Source: Planctomycetota bacterium (GTDB taxonomy: Bacteria; Planctomycetota; Planctomycetia; Pirellulales; Thermoguttaceae). Taken from it: a DNA stretch of 14,595 nt. Below the pieces are notes generated by a model. The model was not told the origin of the DNA and ran no database searches. It was given only the letters and a program-made list of their open reading frames with translations. Made by a program: the position numbers and the translations under genes. Shown here piece by piece: positions 1 through 6,782 of this stretch; position 1 is the first letter of the stretch, and each line of letters begins with the position of its first letter. The stretch spans positions 1 to 14,595 of the forward strand of contig JAHIKV010000385.1 of the NCBI GenBank assembly GCA_018897395.1, read 5' to 3'.

Positions 1-1
1 C

Positions 2-202
2 ACCGGCACCATGGCGCGGCCCATCGAAAAAATCATTCCGGCCCAGACGGTTCCCGCCCGCGTGGCCTGGCAGGGCCAAGCGCCTTCCAAAGTACGCACG
101 CTGGTGGGCGGTCAATCATTGCCGTTTACACTGGCCGCGGGTCGCGTGTGCTTCACGGTTCCTGAAATCCGGGAATATGAAGCCGTGGTTATCGAACCGT
201 AA
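2..202 (+). CDS. 3' end of a larger gene, possibly a carbohydrate-active enzyme
   Basis: The reading frame is open from the window edge to the TAA at 200-202. An ATG at 11 exists, but in-frame codons continue upstream of it (Thr-Gly-Thr) and no ribosome binding site is visible, so the true start most likely lies before the window. The visible 67 residues look like a terminal beta-sandwich: alternating hydrophobic strands, a Gly-Gly-Gln turn, then FTVPEIREYEAVVIE at the end. Phrases of this kind (FTVP followed by YE-V-V-I-E) close many bacterial glycoside hydrolases and related carbohydrate-active proteins. That assignment is from general memory of such C-termini and is tentative. The downstream gene is also carbohydrate-related, which fits a saccharide-processing neighbourhood. 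Confidence 0.6.
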   Translation, partial: TGTMARPIEKIIPAQTVPARVAWQGQAPSKVRTLVGGQSLPFTLAAGRVCFTVPEIREYEAVVIEP

Positions 203-210
203 GTAGTTTA

Positions 211-231
211 AGGCGGGCTAATGCCCGCTAC
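211..231 (+). repeat. REP-like palindrome with a GCTAC tail
   Basis: GCGGGC (213-218), a TAAT loop and GCCCGC (223-228) form a 6-bp stem that runs into GCTAC. It sits 11 bases after the stop codon of the upstream gene. The same layout of short GC-rich hairpin plus CTAC tail recurs at 456-480, inverted at 496-520, and loosely at 2349-2376, which suggests one family of small intergenic elements. Confidence 0.5.
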
Positions 232-322
232 CCAGAAAGATACTCACAAAAATGCGTATCTTTACGGGAAAGCGTCTAAAACAAAAACAGTGTGACGTTT
301 GGCAGTAGTGGTTTTCGCCGTT

Positions 323-352
323 GGAACTGCGAAGCAGTGTCGAAGGTGCAAC
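323..352 (+). repeat. 30-nt dispersed repeat, intergenic copy
   Basis: This stretch matches 2234-2263 at 25 of 30 positions without gaps. Nine identical bases (GGAACTGCG) open both copies, and GTCGAAGG followed by GCAAC one base later closes both. This copy lies in non-coding DNA. The other lies inside the end of the deacetylase-like gene. Confidence 0.55.
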
Positions 353-455
353 TGCATTTCAAGAACAAGACGTTCGTGCAAAATCATCATTTTCTGGTGA
401 AGGATTACATTAGGCCCCGATGCGGGGCAGGATTTAATGGATTGAAAATGAAGCC

Positions 456-480
456 ATAGCCGGCATCAAACCGGCTCTAC
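456..480 (+). repeat. REP-like palindrome, copy 1 of an inverted pair
   Basis: The hairpin AGCCGG (458-463), a 7-nt loop and CCGGCT (471-476) is flanked by AT before and CTAC after. Its 25 bases align with the reverse complement of 496-520 at 20 of 25 positions. One of the differences is a paired C:G to A:T change in the stem, so base pairing is kept. Confidence 0.6.
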
Positions 481-495
481 CAGCTGCATCAAGAT

Positions 496-520
496 GTAGA
501 GCAGGCTTTACGCCTGCTAT
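496..520 (-). repeat. REP-like palindrome, copy 2 of an inverted pair
   Basis: AGCAGGC (500-506), loop TTTAC and GCCTGCT (512-518) form a 7-bp stem. Read on the minus strand it is a diverged copy of 456-480, also ending in CTCTAC. The two copies face each other across 15 bases, the arrangement of a bacterial interspersed mosaic element. It ends about 10 bases before the ribosome binding site of the next gene. Confidence 0.6.
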
Positions 521-545
521 TTGCAAGGTAGGAGAAAAACAGGCG

Positions 546-2327
546 ATGGCGAGGATTGCGATCTGGCGGAGCGAACAAAACCTCTCGCACAAGGTCCTGG
601 GCGACGACCTGCGCTGGGGGACCTGGGGTTTCTACGGGGCGCAGGAAACCTTGCGCCAGTTGGGAATCACTTTTTCCATACTGGGAGACAGTGAAATATC
701 GGATGGACAAACAGGTGGTTGCGAGTTGATCGTTTGCCCGGACGTCCCTCTAGTGACCCCCCGACAACGCCAAACGATGGAATCGTTTCTGAATGCCGGG
801 GGAAAAATCCTCTCGGACGGATCTTTCTCGCTCTACCGCGACGCGCGGCTCACCCCCTATCCTGACGATGACGATCTGCTGGGAATCGCGGTGCGGGCCA
901 GGCAGATCAACCCGTACCACGACTCGGAAGAGCCCAATTTTTCCGGGCATATCGTTCAGGAATACGACCAAGGGCCGATTTTCAAGGGACTGCCACGCAT
1001 CCTGCCCACTTTCGGCCGGACGCGGATTCTCGCGGCGGGAACCGCCGCTCAGGCGCGGGGCGCCTTCCACGGCAGCTTCTTCAAGGGGACATCCGGCGAA
1101 CCGCTGGTGGGCGCCGCGTGCGTCCTCCATGGACACGGGACAGGACTTTCCCTTTGCGTTTCGCCTCGAATATTCCGGACCGTGGGGCTCCTGCTCTCCA
1201 GCCAGACGTCCTCTAACCTTTGGATCTCGCGGACCGAATACTTTCCTTCGGCGGACAACACCGGCGGCATCCATAGCTGGGAGCACAACGCGATCTGCCG
1301 GGCCTTGCGAGCCGCCGGTTGGGGAGGTTTTCCCCTCGGCGCTTACTACCAACGCTTAATTCTCAACCTGATTGATTTCCTCTGCCCCGACCTCCCCCGC
1401 GTGGATTTCTATCCGGACGGACGGAAGTGGGCGCTGGCGATCACCTACGATGTGGACCACGCGAGCGAGAATACATGGTTCTTCGACAGATGGAGGGAGA
1501 TAAACGGAGCGCTGGGCGTCCGATCGCACGCCAGTTGGCTCTTTGAAGCGCATCTTCAGGATGCCTCCGTCTATCCCCATCCGAGCCTGGCCGAATACGA
1601 CATCGCCGATCCCCGGATAAAATCGGAGATCGGCCGTCTGAAAGAGGAGGGCTACGAAGTCGGCCTGCACCACTGCCACTGGGACAGGGACATCATTGCC
1701 CGCGAAGCGAACCGCTTCAAAGAGGCCGTCGGTTTCGCCCCTCAGGGCACTCGCGGCCATTACATCATAGACGCTCCCAGCATGCTGGAAAGCCTGCAGG
1801 CCGCGGGGTTGCAATGGGACGCTTCCTGGTTCAACCACCAGGAACTGGCCACCATGGCCGGCGTGTATCATCCGGTCCATCCGCTCGATTGCGGTCGGCA
1901 AGAGCCCCTCTCCATCCTGGAACTGCCCACGTTTTACACGGAGGGCATGCAGACCTGGGACATGTACGGCCTGCATCCGCCCATCACCAACGAAAGACTC
2001 GCCGCCTCCATGGAGTTACTGAAGGGATTGGGGGGTCTCTGGGTCGTCGCCTTCCACCAGAACCTATTACCGATAAGCGAGGATATCTATCGCTACTTCG
2101 TCAGTAAAGCGAGGGAACACCAAGCTTGGATGGTTACCGGAGAAGAACTGACTCGATGGTGGCTGGCGCGTGAGCACATCCGCATTGAGCAACCCGCGAA
2201 GGATACGGTAATCGCTCGTTACGAAGGGCCGGCGGAACTGCGGAACTGCGTCGAAGGCGCAACGATGAACCTTGGATGCTGTTCGATCCCGATCAGGTTT
2301 GACAATGCCGTAAAAGTGGAAACGTAG
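546..2327 (+). CDS. Two-domain protein with a C-terminal polysaccharide deacetylase-like (NodB/CE4) domain
   Basis: This 593-residue protein has AGGAGA at 530-535, ten bases before the ATG. Residues about 1-285 look like an alpha/beta region of the glutamine-amidotransferase or beta-galactosidase-trimerisation type: ELIVCPDVPLV near 60-70 and GGKILSDG near 85-92. Residues about 293-545 carry the carbohydrate esterase family 4 pattern: TYDVDH (300-305) as the metal-binding Asp motif, GLHHCHWD (373-380) as the His motif, TRGHY (402-406), WDASW (424-428) and FHQN (503-506). Known members remove acetyl groups from polysaccharides with a divalent metal. The substrate here cannot be read. No signal peptide is obvious, so a cytoplasmic role is possible. 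Residues 563-573 are encoded by a dispersed repeat also found at 323-352, so the C-terminal tail may be a late addition. Confidence is high that it is a gene and moderate for deacetylase chemistry. Confidence 0.85.
   Translation: MARIAIWRSEQNLSHKVLGDDLRWGTWGFYGAQETLRQLGITFSILGDSEISDGQTGGCELIVCPDVPLVTPRQRQTMESFLNAGGKILSDGSFSLYRDARLTPYPDDDDLLGIAVRARQINPYHDSEEPNFSGHIVQEYDQGPIFKGLPRILPTFGRTRILAAGTAAQARGAFHGSFFKGTSGEPLVGAACVLHGHGTGLSLCVSPRIFRTVGLLLSSQTSSNLWISRTEYFPSADNTGGIHSWEHNAICRALRAAGWGGFPLGAYYQRLILNLIDFLCPDLPRVDFYPDGRKWALAITYDVDHASENTWFFDRWREINGALGVRSHASWLFEAHLQDASVYPHPSLAEYDIADPRIKSEIGRLKEEGYEVGLHHCHWDRDIIAREANRFKEAVGFAPQGTRGHYIIDAPSMLESLQAAGLQWDASWFNHQELATMAGVYHPVHPLDCGRQEPLSILELPTFYTEGMQTWDMYGLHPPITNERLAASMELLKGLGGLWVVAFHQNLLPISEDIYRYFVSKAREHQAWMVTGEELTRWWLAREHIRIEQPAKDTVIARYEGPAELRNCVEGATMNLGCCSIPIRFDNAVKVET
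2234..2263 (+). repeat. 30-nt dispersed repeat, copy inside a coding sequence
   Basis: This is the second copy of the 323-352 element (25 of 30 bases identical). It codes for AELRNCVEGAT within the last 31 residues of the deacetylase-like protein, beyond the catalytic domain. Confidence 0.55.
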
Positions 2328-2389
2328 TCTGCCGGCAAACAGGGTCAACCCGCCCATGATTGGGCGGGACGGCTACAGGAAACGGCAGA
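2328..2389. repeat. Nested inverted repeat in a convergent gene gap
   Basis: TCTGCCG (2328-2334) pairs with CGGCAGA (2383-2389). Inside it lies a strong hairpin, CCCGCCCA (2349-2356), loop TGAT, TGGGCGGG (2361-2368), followed by GGCTAC like the other REP-like elements. It begins right after the stop codon of the plus-strand gene and faces the end of the minus-strand metallophosphoesterase gene. It could slow transcription from both sides, but no T-run follows it directly, so it is not a classic intrinsic terminator. Confidence 0.55.
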
Positions 2390-2432
2390 TAAGGTTCGAT
2401 TTTTCTGTTTCCATCATGTGCCACGGGGAGCG

Positions 2433-3935
2433 TCACTTTCTTTCCAGGCGCAGATCGCGGATCCACACGATACCGGTGAATCGCCCGCGGACCTGGACCT
2501 TCACGGAATGCGGTCGGACCGGCAATTCAAACGTCTGTTTCACCAGGGACCAGCCGTCCGCCCGCGGCACAGTGGGTTCTTTCACCACAAACTGAGGCCT
2601 GGTTTCCAGGATCGGCGCGCCGGAGGCGTCCGTCTCCGGCGACGGGGATTCGACCCGCAAGACCAGCGGGATCACCACAGCCAGACTGCCCGAAAAATCA
2701 GGGCTTTTTTTCACCAGCGCCTGCAGGGTTAAACGCATACCGGGTGAAACATGAATGGACGCCGAGGAAATCCATATTTCGCGCTGAGAATCTTCAGAAC
2801 GCAGGATAAATCCGGGTCTTTCGTTCTCCAGCGCCGCCCAGAGCGCCTGCTGGCGATACCGGTTTCCCAAGTGCACACTCCACTTCGGGATCGCCGTTCC
2901 GGAGGCCATCGGCAGAGGGGGAAACGACAACAGATTAACGCCGGGCTCCATATCCACCGCACGCACCGCCACCAGATCGCTTCCGGGAACGTCGGACTCC
3001 GGATGAATCTGCCGCATCCAGATCCACCCTCCGAACCCGGCCATCATGATCAGGAAAGCCACCAAGCCGATCACCAGCCTTTTCCACCACCGGACCCGAC
3101 GCCGAAGCGTATCAAGATACTGAACCGGAGTAACATTTTGAACCGCCTTGTCGGCGTTGGCCGGCGGATTAAAGGGGATCATTTCCCGCAGGGGCGGACG
3201 CCCCGGACGCGGATCATCATCCAAAAAGGGACTGGTGGCCAAAGGTATGTCGGCTGCACGGAGGGCGTCGCGATAGGCATCCAGATCGAAGGGAATCCGG
3301 CGCCAGAAGACGGACTTGGATTCCGTGTCATAAATACAGTAGGACGCGCGGGAATCCCAGTCGCGGGGCTGGCCCACGGAACCGACATTGACCAGGAACC
3401 GTTTCCCCGGCTCCAGCGTGAAATCTTCCGGCGCGATCATGCGCGGGGTCCCGCTCTGGCCGACCACGGCAATGCACGGTCGATGCGTATGGCCGACAAA
3501 CAGCAGAGGATCGTCCACGGCCCCCCACCCCGGCAAGGCCTCCTCCGGCTCCAAAACATAGCGGAAACACGCGGGATCGCCAAATTCGCCGTGCGCACAA
3601 CGAAACCCGGGGCCGGCCAGTGTCAGGGGTATATTCGATAAAAACCGGATCGCGGGCGGACCCACCCGTCCGGCTGTCCATTGGATCATGTCCCGGGCAC
3701 AGTCGGTAAATAACGAGGTGTCCAACATCCCGCATAACGCCGCGTCATGATTGCCCAGGACAAAATAATCCACCGTGGTATAAAGGGATTCCAACACTTC
3801 CTGCGGATTGGGCCCGTATCCGACGTTATCCCCCAGGCAAATCACTTTGTCGACCGCCATACTGCGAATATCCAGCCAGACGGCTTTCCAAGCCTGATGG
3901 TTGGCATGAATGTCCGACACGATGGCATATCTCAT
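2433..3935 (-). CDS. Membrane-anchored calcineurin-like metallophosphoesterase
   Basis: This 500-residue protein has an N-terminal phosphoesterase domain of the YfcE/MJ0936-like type. All metal and phosphate motifs are visible: D8-x-H10, GDNVGYGP (35-42), GNHD (61-64), H115 in AHGE, and GHTH (148-151). Such enzymes cleave phosphodiesters or phosphomonoesters using two metal ions. A basic stretch (278-286) precedes one hydrophobic helix (about 287-307). Residues 308-500 then form a beta-rich domain that should lie outside the membrane, resembling a carbohydrate-binding sandwich. Positive-inside logic puts the catalytic domain in the cytoplasm. The start codon overlaps the stop of the upstream gene as ATGA, with GGAGA at 3943-3947, so the two are probably translationally coupled. 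Fusion of this enzyme type to a transmembrane helix and an outer domain is unusual. The substrate is unknown. Confidence 0.9.
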   Translation of the reverse strand: MRYAIVSDIHANHQAWKAVWLDIRSMAVDKVICLGDNVGYGPNPQEVLESLYTTVDYFVLGNHDAALCGMLDTSLFTDCARDMIQWTAGRVGPPAIRFLSNIPLTLAGPGFRCAHGEFGDPACFRYVLEPEEALPGWGAVDDPLLFVGHTHRPCIAVVGQSGTPRMIAPEDFTLEPGKRFLVNVGSVGQPRDWDSRASYCIYDTESKSVFWRRIPFDLDAYRDALRAADIPLATSPFLDDDPRPGRPPLREMIPFNPPANADKAVQNVTPVQYLDTLRRRVRWWKRLVIGLVAFLIMMAGFGGWIWMRQIHPESDVPGSDLVAVRAVDMEPGVNLLSFPPLPMASGTAIPKWSVHLGNRYRQQALWAALENERPGFILRSEDSQREIWISSASIHVSPGMRLTLQALVKKSPDFSGSLAVVIPLVLRVESPSPETDASGAPILETRPQFVVKEPTVPRADGWSLVKQTFELPVRPHSVKVQVRGRFTGIVWIRDLRLERK

Positions 3936-5278
3936 GGCGCAGTCTCCGGGGTTTCCGACATCGCGCGGCGATACGCCTGGCGGCGCATTTCATCGAAGGG
4001 CGCCAAGCCGGCCCGCTGCCACTGATCCACGGTTCCCGTTGTGCCGCTCGTCTCTACAAGGCGCGTCCAAATCAGGTCGGCCAGGCGTTCAAAGGCCACG
4101 GCCCGGTCTTCCTCTCCGCGGGCCGCCCGGACATAAGACTGAACCAGGAAACCTTCGATCAGAGCCACAGCGTCGCGGAGCGGCGTTGCCCTGATACTGA
4201 GATTCAGACTCTGGAGCATGAAATCATCAAAGGACAGAGCGGCATCGGGGTCCGGCTGCTGGAAAGTCAACTGCTGATACAGATCCCGGGCTTCGGCAAT
4301 GCGGCCGTAGGCGAACAGAATCACCGCGGCTTCCCCAAGAAAATTGGCGTAGGACAGGCGCAAGGTAGCTTCACCCGGATGGCGGCGCATTGACTCCTGG
4401 TACATTTTTATTACGCGCGGCAGAAGCTCAAGGTCGGGCACGGTCAGATACAGACCGGTCCGGGCGTCCAGGATCAGGCGGCCATGGCGGAAAGATTCCG
4501 CCATGCACTGGCACAGCATATGGTCGCAACCCAGAGCACTCCGCGGCGTCACCGCGACCCGGCATCCGCGATACGCCCAGTAAATGGCATGGGTGGCCGG
4601 CAAGCGCCAATCGAGGGGGCCATAATCCCGGTCAATCGCTGCCATGACGGCCGGATCGAGTTTGAATTCATCCTTCATGCGAATCAGGCGCGGATCCCGC
4701 AGAGCCGCCGAATAATCGGGACGGGACCCGTCGAACAGACTTGCCATGTCCTGCACTAATTTCCATTTATAAGCGGGATGCGCCGGGTCCAGGTAATGAC
4801 CGATCTTATGCTGGTACATCCAGCCCAGTTCGCGATGAAGATCGGCGCTGTTCGGATTATACTTCAAACCCTCATCGCGAAGCAGGCGAATGCCGTTGTT
4901 GACCCAGCGCCACCGGTCTTCCGGGTCCGGGAAGCGGTCACTGATATTGTAGGCCAGGTTCCAGGCATTAAACGCCCAGACGGTGATGAAACGGGGTTCC
5001 AGCTTGGTGATCCAATCGGCCAGTTGGGTCAGTTCGAAGACATTCCCTTCTTCCTGGAGCCGGATCGCCCGGATCCAGAGCAGATCGGCAATTATCCCGC
5101 GGAACCCGCCAAGGGCCACGGTCGTGAACACGACCAGCGGCGGCGACCGGTCAAGGGATACGGCCGTTTCCCGTCCCCGCTCGGTCCGCCATTCCAGGAG
5201 AGACTCATGCACACGGGCCGCGCCCCACAGACAGGCCAGGCCCAGGACCAGCAATAAAATGGAAATCGCAGATTTCAT
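3932..5278 (-). CDS. Membrane-anchored helical-repeat (TPR-like) protein of unknown function
   Basis: This 448-residue protein starts with a hydrophobic segment (residues 4-22) that can act as a signal anchor. A second apolar stretch lies at about 46-68. The rest is rich in helices with aromatic and Leu/Ala patterning. The conserved-looking core runs through ADLLWIRAIRLQ (64-75), LADWITKLEPRF (86-97) and the region near 101-112 (WAFNAWNLAYNI). Later segments (about 290-350) read like degenerate tetratricopeptide repeats. I recall similar conserved proteins beside ABC transporters in environmental bacteria, but no function is established to my knowledge. The start has no strong ribosome binding site. 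The gene lies in the same direction as the ABC genes, 217 nt after the permease, and overlaps the phosphoesterase start by 4 nt. A scaffold for the neighbouring membrane proteins is a reasonable guess. Confidence 0.85.
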   Translation of the reverse strand: MKSAISILLLVLGLACLWGAARVHESLLEWRTERGRETAVSLDRSPPLVVFTTVALGGFRGIIADLLWIRAIRLQEEGNVFELTQLADWITKLEPRFITVWAFNAWNLAYNISDRFPDPEDRWRWVNNGIRLLRDEGLKYNPNSADLHRELGWMYQHKIGHYLDPAHPAYKWKLVQDMASLFDGSRPDYSAALRDPRLIRMKDEFKLDPAVMAAIDRDYGPLDWRLPATHAIYWAYRGCRVAVTPRSALGCDHMLCQCMAESFRHGRLILDARTGLYLTVPDLELLPRVIKMYQESMRRHPGEATLRLSYANFLGEAAVILFAYGRIAEARDLYQQLTFQQPDPDAALSFDDFMLQSLNLSIRATPLRDAVALIEGFLVQSYVRAARGEEDRAVAFERLADLIWTRLVETSGTTGTVDQWQRAGLAPFDEMRRQAYRRAMSETPETAP

Positions 5279-5310
5279 AATTAAATGTATAGGAATTTCG
5301 GTTCAATCAT

Positions 5311-5375
5311 GCGGTTCTACCGAACCGCCACTATCCGTCAGCCGACGGATTGTAGAGGCCGTTCGATAGAACGGC
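5311..5375. repeat. Three tandem 18-nt hairpins
   Basis: Three palindromes follow one another, each with a 7-bp stem and a 4-nt loop: GCGGTTC-TACC-GAACCGC (5311-5328), ATCCGTC-AGCC-GACGGAT (5333-5350) and GCCGTTC-GATA-GAACGGC (5358-5375). The first and third stems differ by one base pair. The third competes with a small hairpin, GGCAA/TTGCC (5373-5384). They occupy the gap between the permease gene and the repeat-protein gene. Confidence 0.65.
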
Positions 5376-5377
5376 AA
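5349..5377 (-). promoter_or_regulatory. Candidate sigma70-type promoter for the repeat protein and phosphoesterase genes
   Basis: On the minus strand, TTGCCG (5377-5372) and TACAAT (5354-5349) are separated by exactly 17 bases. Transcription would start near 5342, leaving a leader of roughly 60 nt that contains the 5311-5328 hairpin. The match is good, but it overlaps two palindromes and could be coincidental. Confidence 0.4.
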
Positions 5378-5410
5378 AGTTGCCGAAGACCTAATTAAAA
5401 AATTTAAATT

Positions 5411-5432
5411 AAAAAAAACCCGGCAGGTCGGT
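5411..5432 (-). terminator. Possible weak terminator after the ABC permease gene
   Basis: On the minus strand a short, imperfect GC-rich stem (5419-5432) is followed by eight consecutive T residues and further AT-rich sequence. It lies about 65 bases beyond the permease stop codon. The T-run is convincing and the stem is not. Confidence 0.35.
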
Positions 5433-5495
5433 GTTCTGTGTTCAGGATATGACTCGCCATACTCGCTGGTTGCCTCATGATGGCCCACCCACCGT

Positions 5496-6782
5496 TCAAT
5501 CCGCCGGTAATCCGAGTTCCCGCCGGCGGAACAACCAAGCGCCCGCCAGGGCCAGGATACCGGCATACACGCAGGCCAGCATCAGCCACGCCTTGCCCAC
5601 CAGTCCCCAGGAAATCAGCATGCCGCCCGGCAGAAAATCCAGCGGATCCAATCGTTCCAGCGACGGCATCAGCGCATTCAACGCCACAAACACGACTTGA
5701 ATAAACTTCGCACCCAGCCGGATGACCGGGCCGGCGGAATCCTCGTTTATCATATCAACCCATCCGCCGGCCACGACCTGCTGCATCCAGCGATTGACAA
5801 CAGACACCAGCAGCAAGGCCAGTGAGACAAAAACCGCCACGGGAAATGAAAACACCACCCCGGCGGTCAGGCCGAGCGCGGAAAAGAACGCCAGCCGCGC
5901 CAGCACCATCAACAAGGCGCGCAGATAATTAGCCTCAAACCGGCTTTCATGAATCTGCAGTTTTACGCTGTCGGCGGCATCAAACAGGATGGTAACCGGA
6001 GTTGTTTCCTCCGTATTCAGATAACTCACATTCAGCCGGCGCGCGCCGGCCGGCACGGGAACCTTGAACGCATAGACCTGGTTCGCCGCGCCGGAAACCG
6101 GATACCGGAGCAGGCCGGATCCGCCGTCACTGCCGATCAGCCAGAGGCCGGCCACCGGCGCCGGATGATCCGGTCGCGACGTCACAAAATGAAACTGCAG
6201 GAACACAGAATCGCCGGCGCGCGCCCGCGCCGGCAGATTAAATTCCCATTGCCCGGCCTTCCCCGGCGCGACCGGCGGATGGCGCTCGCGGCGAAGCGGG
6301 GCTTTTCCCTGCTCTTCCGGCAATACATCACTGCGGGCGACCAGAATCTCCTCCCGGAGCCTGACCCGGTCAGCTTCCGACAGGAGCGAGGGCCGGGTCG
6401 TCCACAGCAAAAGACCCAGGATCATGGCGCCGGTCAGCGCCAGCAACACGATATTGATGACCATCAGACCCAGCCATTTTCCCAGCCAGAGTTCCAGTGC
6501 GCCCACCGGTTTGACGGCCACCAGCTGAATCTGACGTCCTTCCACCTCAAGCGAGACCGCGCCCGCGCCGGCCCATACCGCCATGACGGATAGCAACGCC
6601 ACGGCCAGGCCCAGGGTGTATTGCAGAAACAATTGAACCTGGCCGGCCAGGGTGCCGTCGCTTTTCATGATCAGCGGCAACCCGAGGATGCCGCCCATGA
6701 CCAGAATCACCAGAAGCGCAAACACCTTGGACCGTACGGCGGAACGCAGGGTCAATCCGGCAATGGCCAGAATTCTATTCAT
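5496..6782 (-). CDS. ABC-2 type transporter permease with a large external domain
   Basis: The chosen start gives 428 residues beginning MNRILAIAGL and overlaps the ATPase stop codon by 8 nt (ATGAATAG). An in-frame start further upstream would lie deep in the ATPase gene and add a charged Arg/Pro-rich stretch, so it was rejected. Hydrophobic helices are seen at about 20-38, 55-75, 103-127, 287-308, 312-330 and 396-417, with another weak one near 358-372. Between helices three and four lies a soluble section of about 160 residues (128-286) with beta-strand patterning, longer than is usual for ABC-2 permeases. The fold should form the membrane channel partner of the adjacent ATPase. The translocated substrate cannot be inferred. 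Confidence 0.88.
   Translation of the reverse strand: MNRILAIAGLTLRSAVRSKVFALLVILVMGGILGLPLIMKSDGTLAGQVQLFLQYTLGLAVALLSVMAVWAGAGAVSLEVEGRQIQLVAVKPVGALELWLGKWLGLMVINIVLLALTGAMILGLLLWTTRPSLLSEADRVRLREEILVARSDVLPEEQGKAPLRRERHPPVAPGKAGQWEFNLPARARAGDSVFLQFHFVTSRPDHPAPVAGLWLIGSDGGSGLLRYPVSGAANQVYAFKVPVPAGARRLNVSYLNTEETTPVTILFDAADSVKLQIHESRFEANYLRALLMVLARLAFFSALGLTAGVVFSFPVAVFVSLALLLVSVVNRWMQQVVAGGWVDMINEDSAGPVIRLGAKFIQVVFVALNALMPSLERLDPLDFLPGGMLISWGLVGKAWLMLACVYAGILALAGAWLFRRRELGLPAD

Larger units (their letters stand above)
203..545. other. Gene-free region rich in inverted repeats
   Basis: No convincing coding frame is seen here. The stretch holds, in order: GCGGGC/GCCCGC (213-228, loop TAAT); AAAGATAC/GTATCTTT (236-263, 12-nt loop); ACTGC/GCAGT (326-338); GCCCCG/CGGGGC (414-428, loop ATG); AGCCGG/CCGGCT (458-476); GCTCTAC/GTAGAGC (474-502, alternative pairing); and AGCAGGC/GCCTGCT (500-518). 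None is followed by a good T-run, so these look more like dispersed palindromic elements than terminators. The last 20 bases carry AGGAGA (530-535), the ribosome binding site of the next gene. Confidence 0.6.

Noticed and set aside
1356..1976. Minus-strand frame of 206 codons (and 750-1352, 200 codons)
   Set aside because: Both lie opposite the deacetylase-like gene, which has a ribosome binding site and conserved motifs. No ribosome site or family signature supports the antisense frames.
2751..3641. Plus-strand frame of 296 codons
   Set aside because: It is antisense to the phosphoesterase gene, whose catalytic motifs are complete. The product is low in hydrophobic core residues and rich in Arg, His and Pro, typical of a shadow frame.
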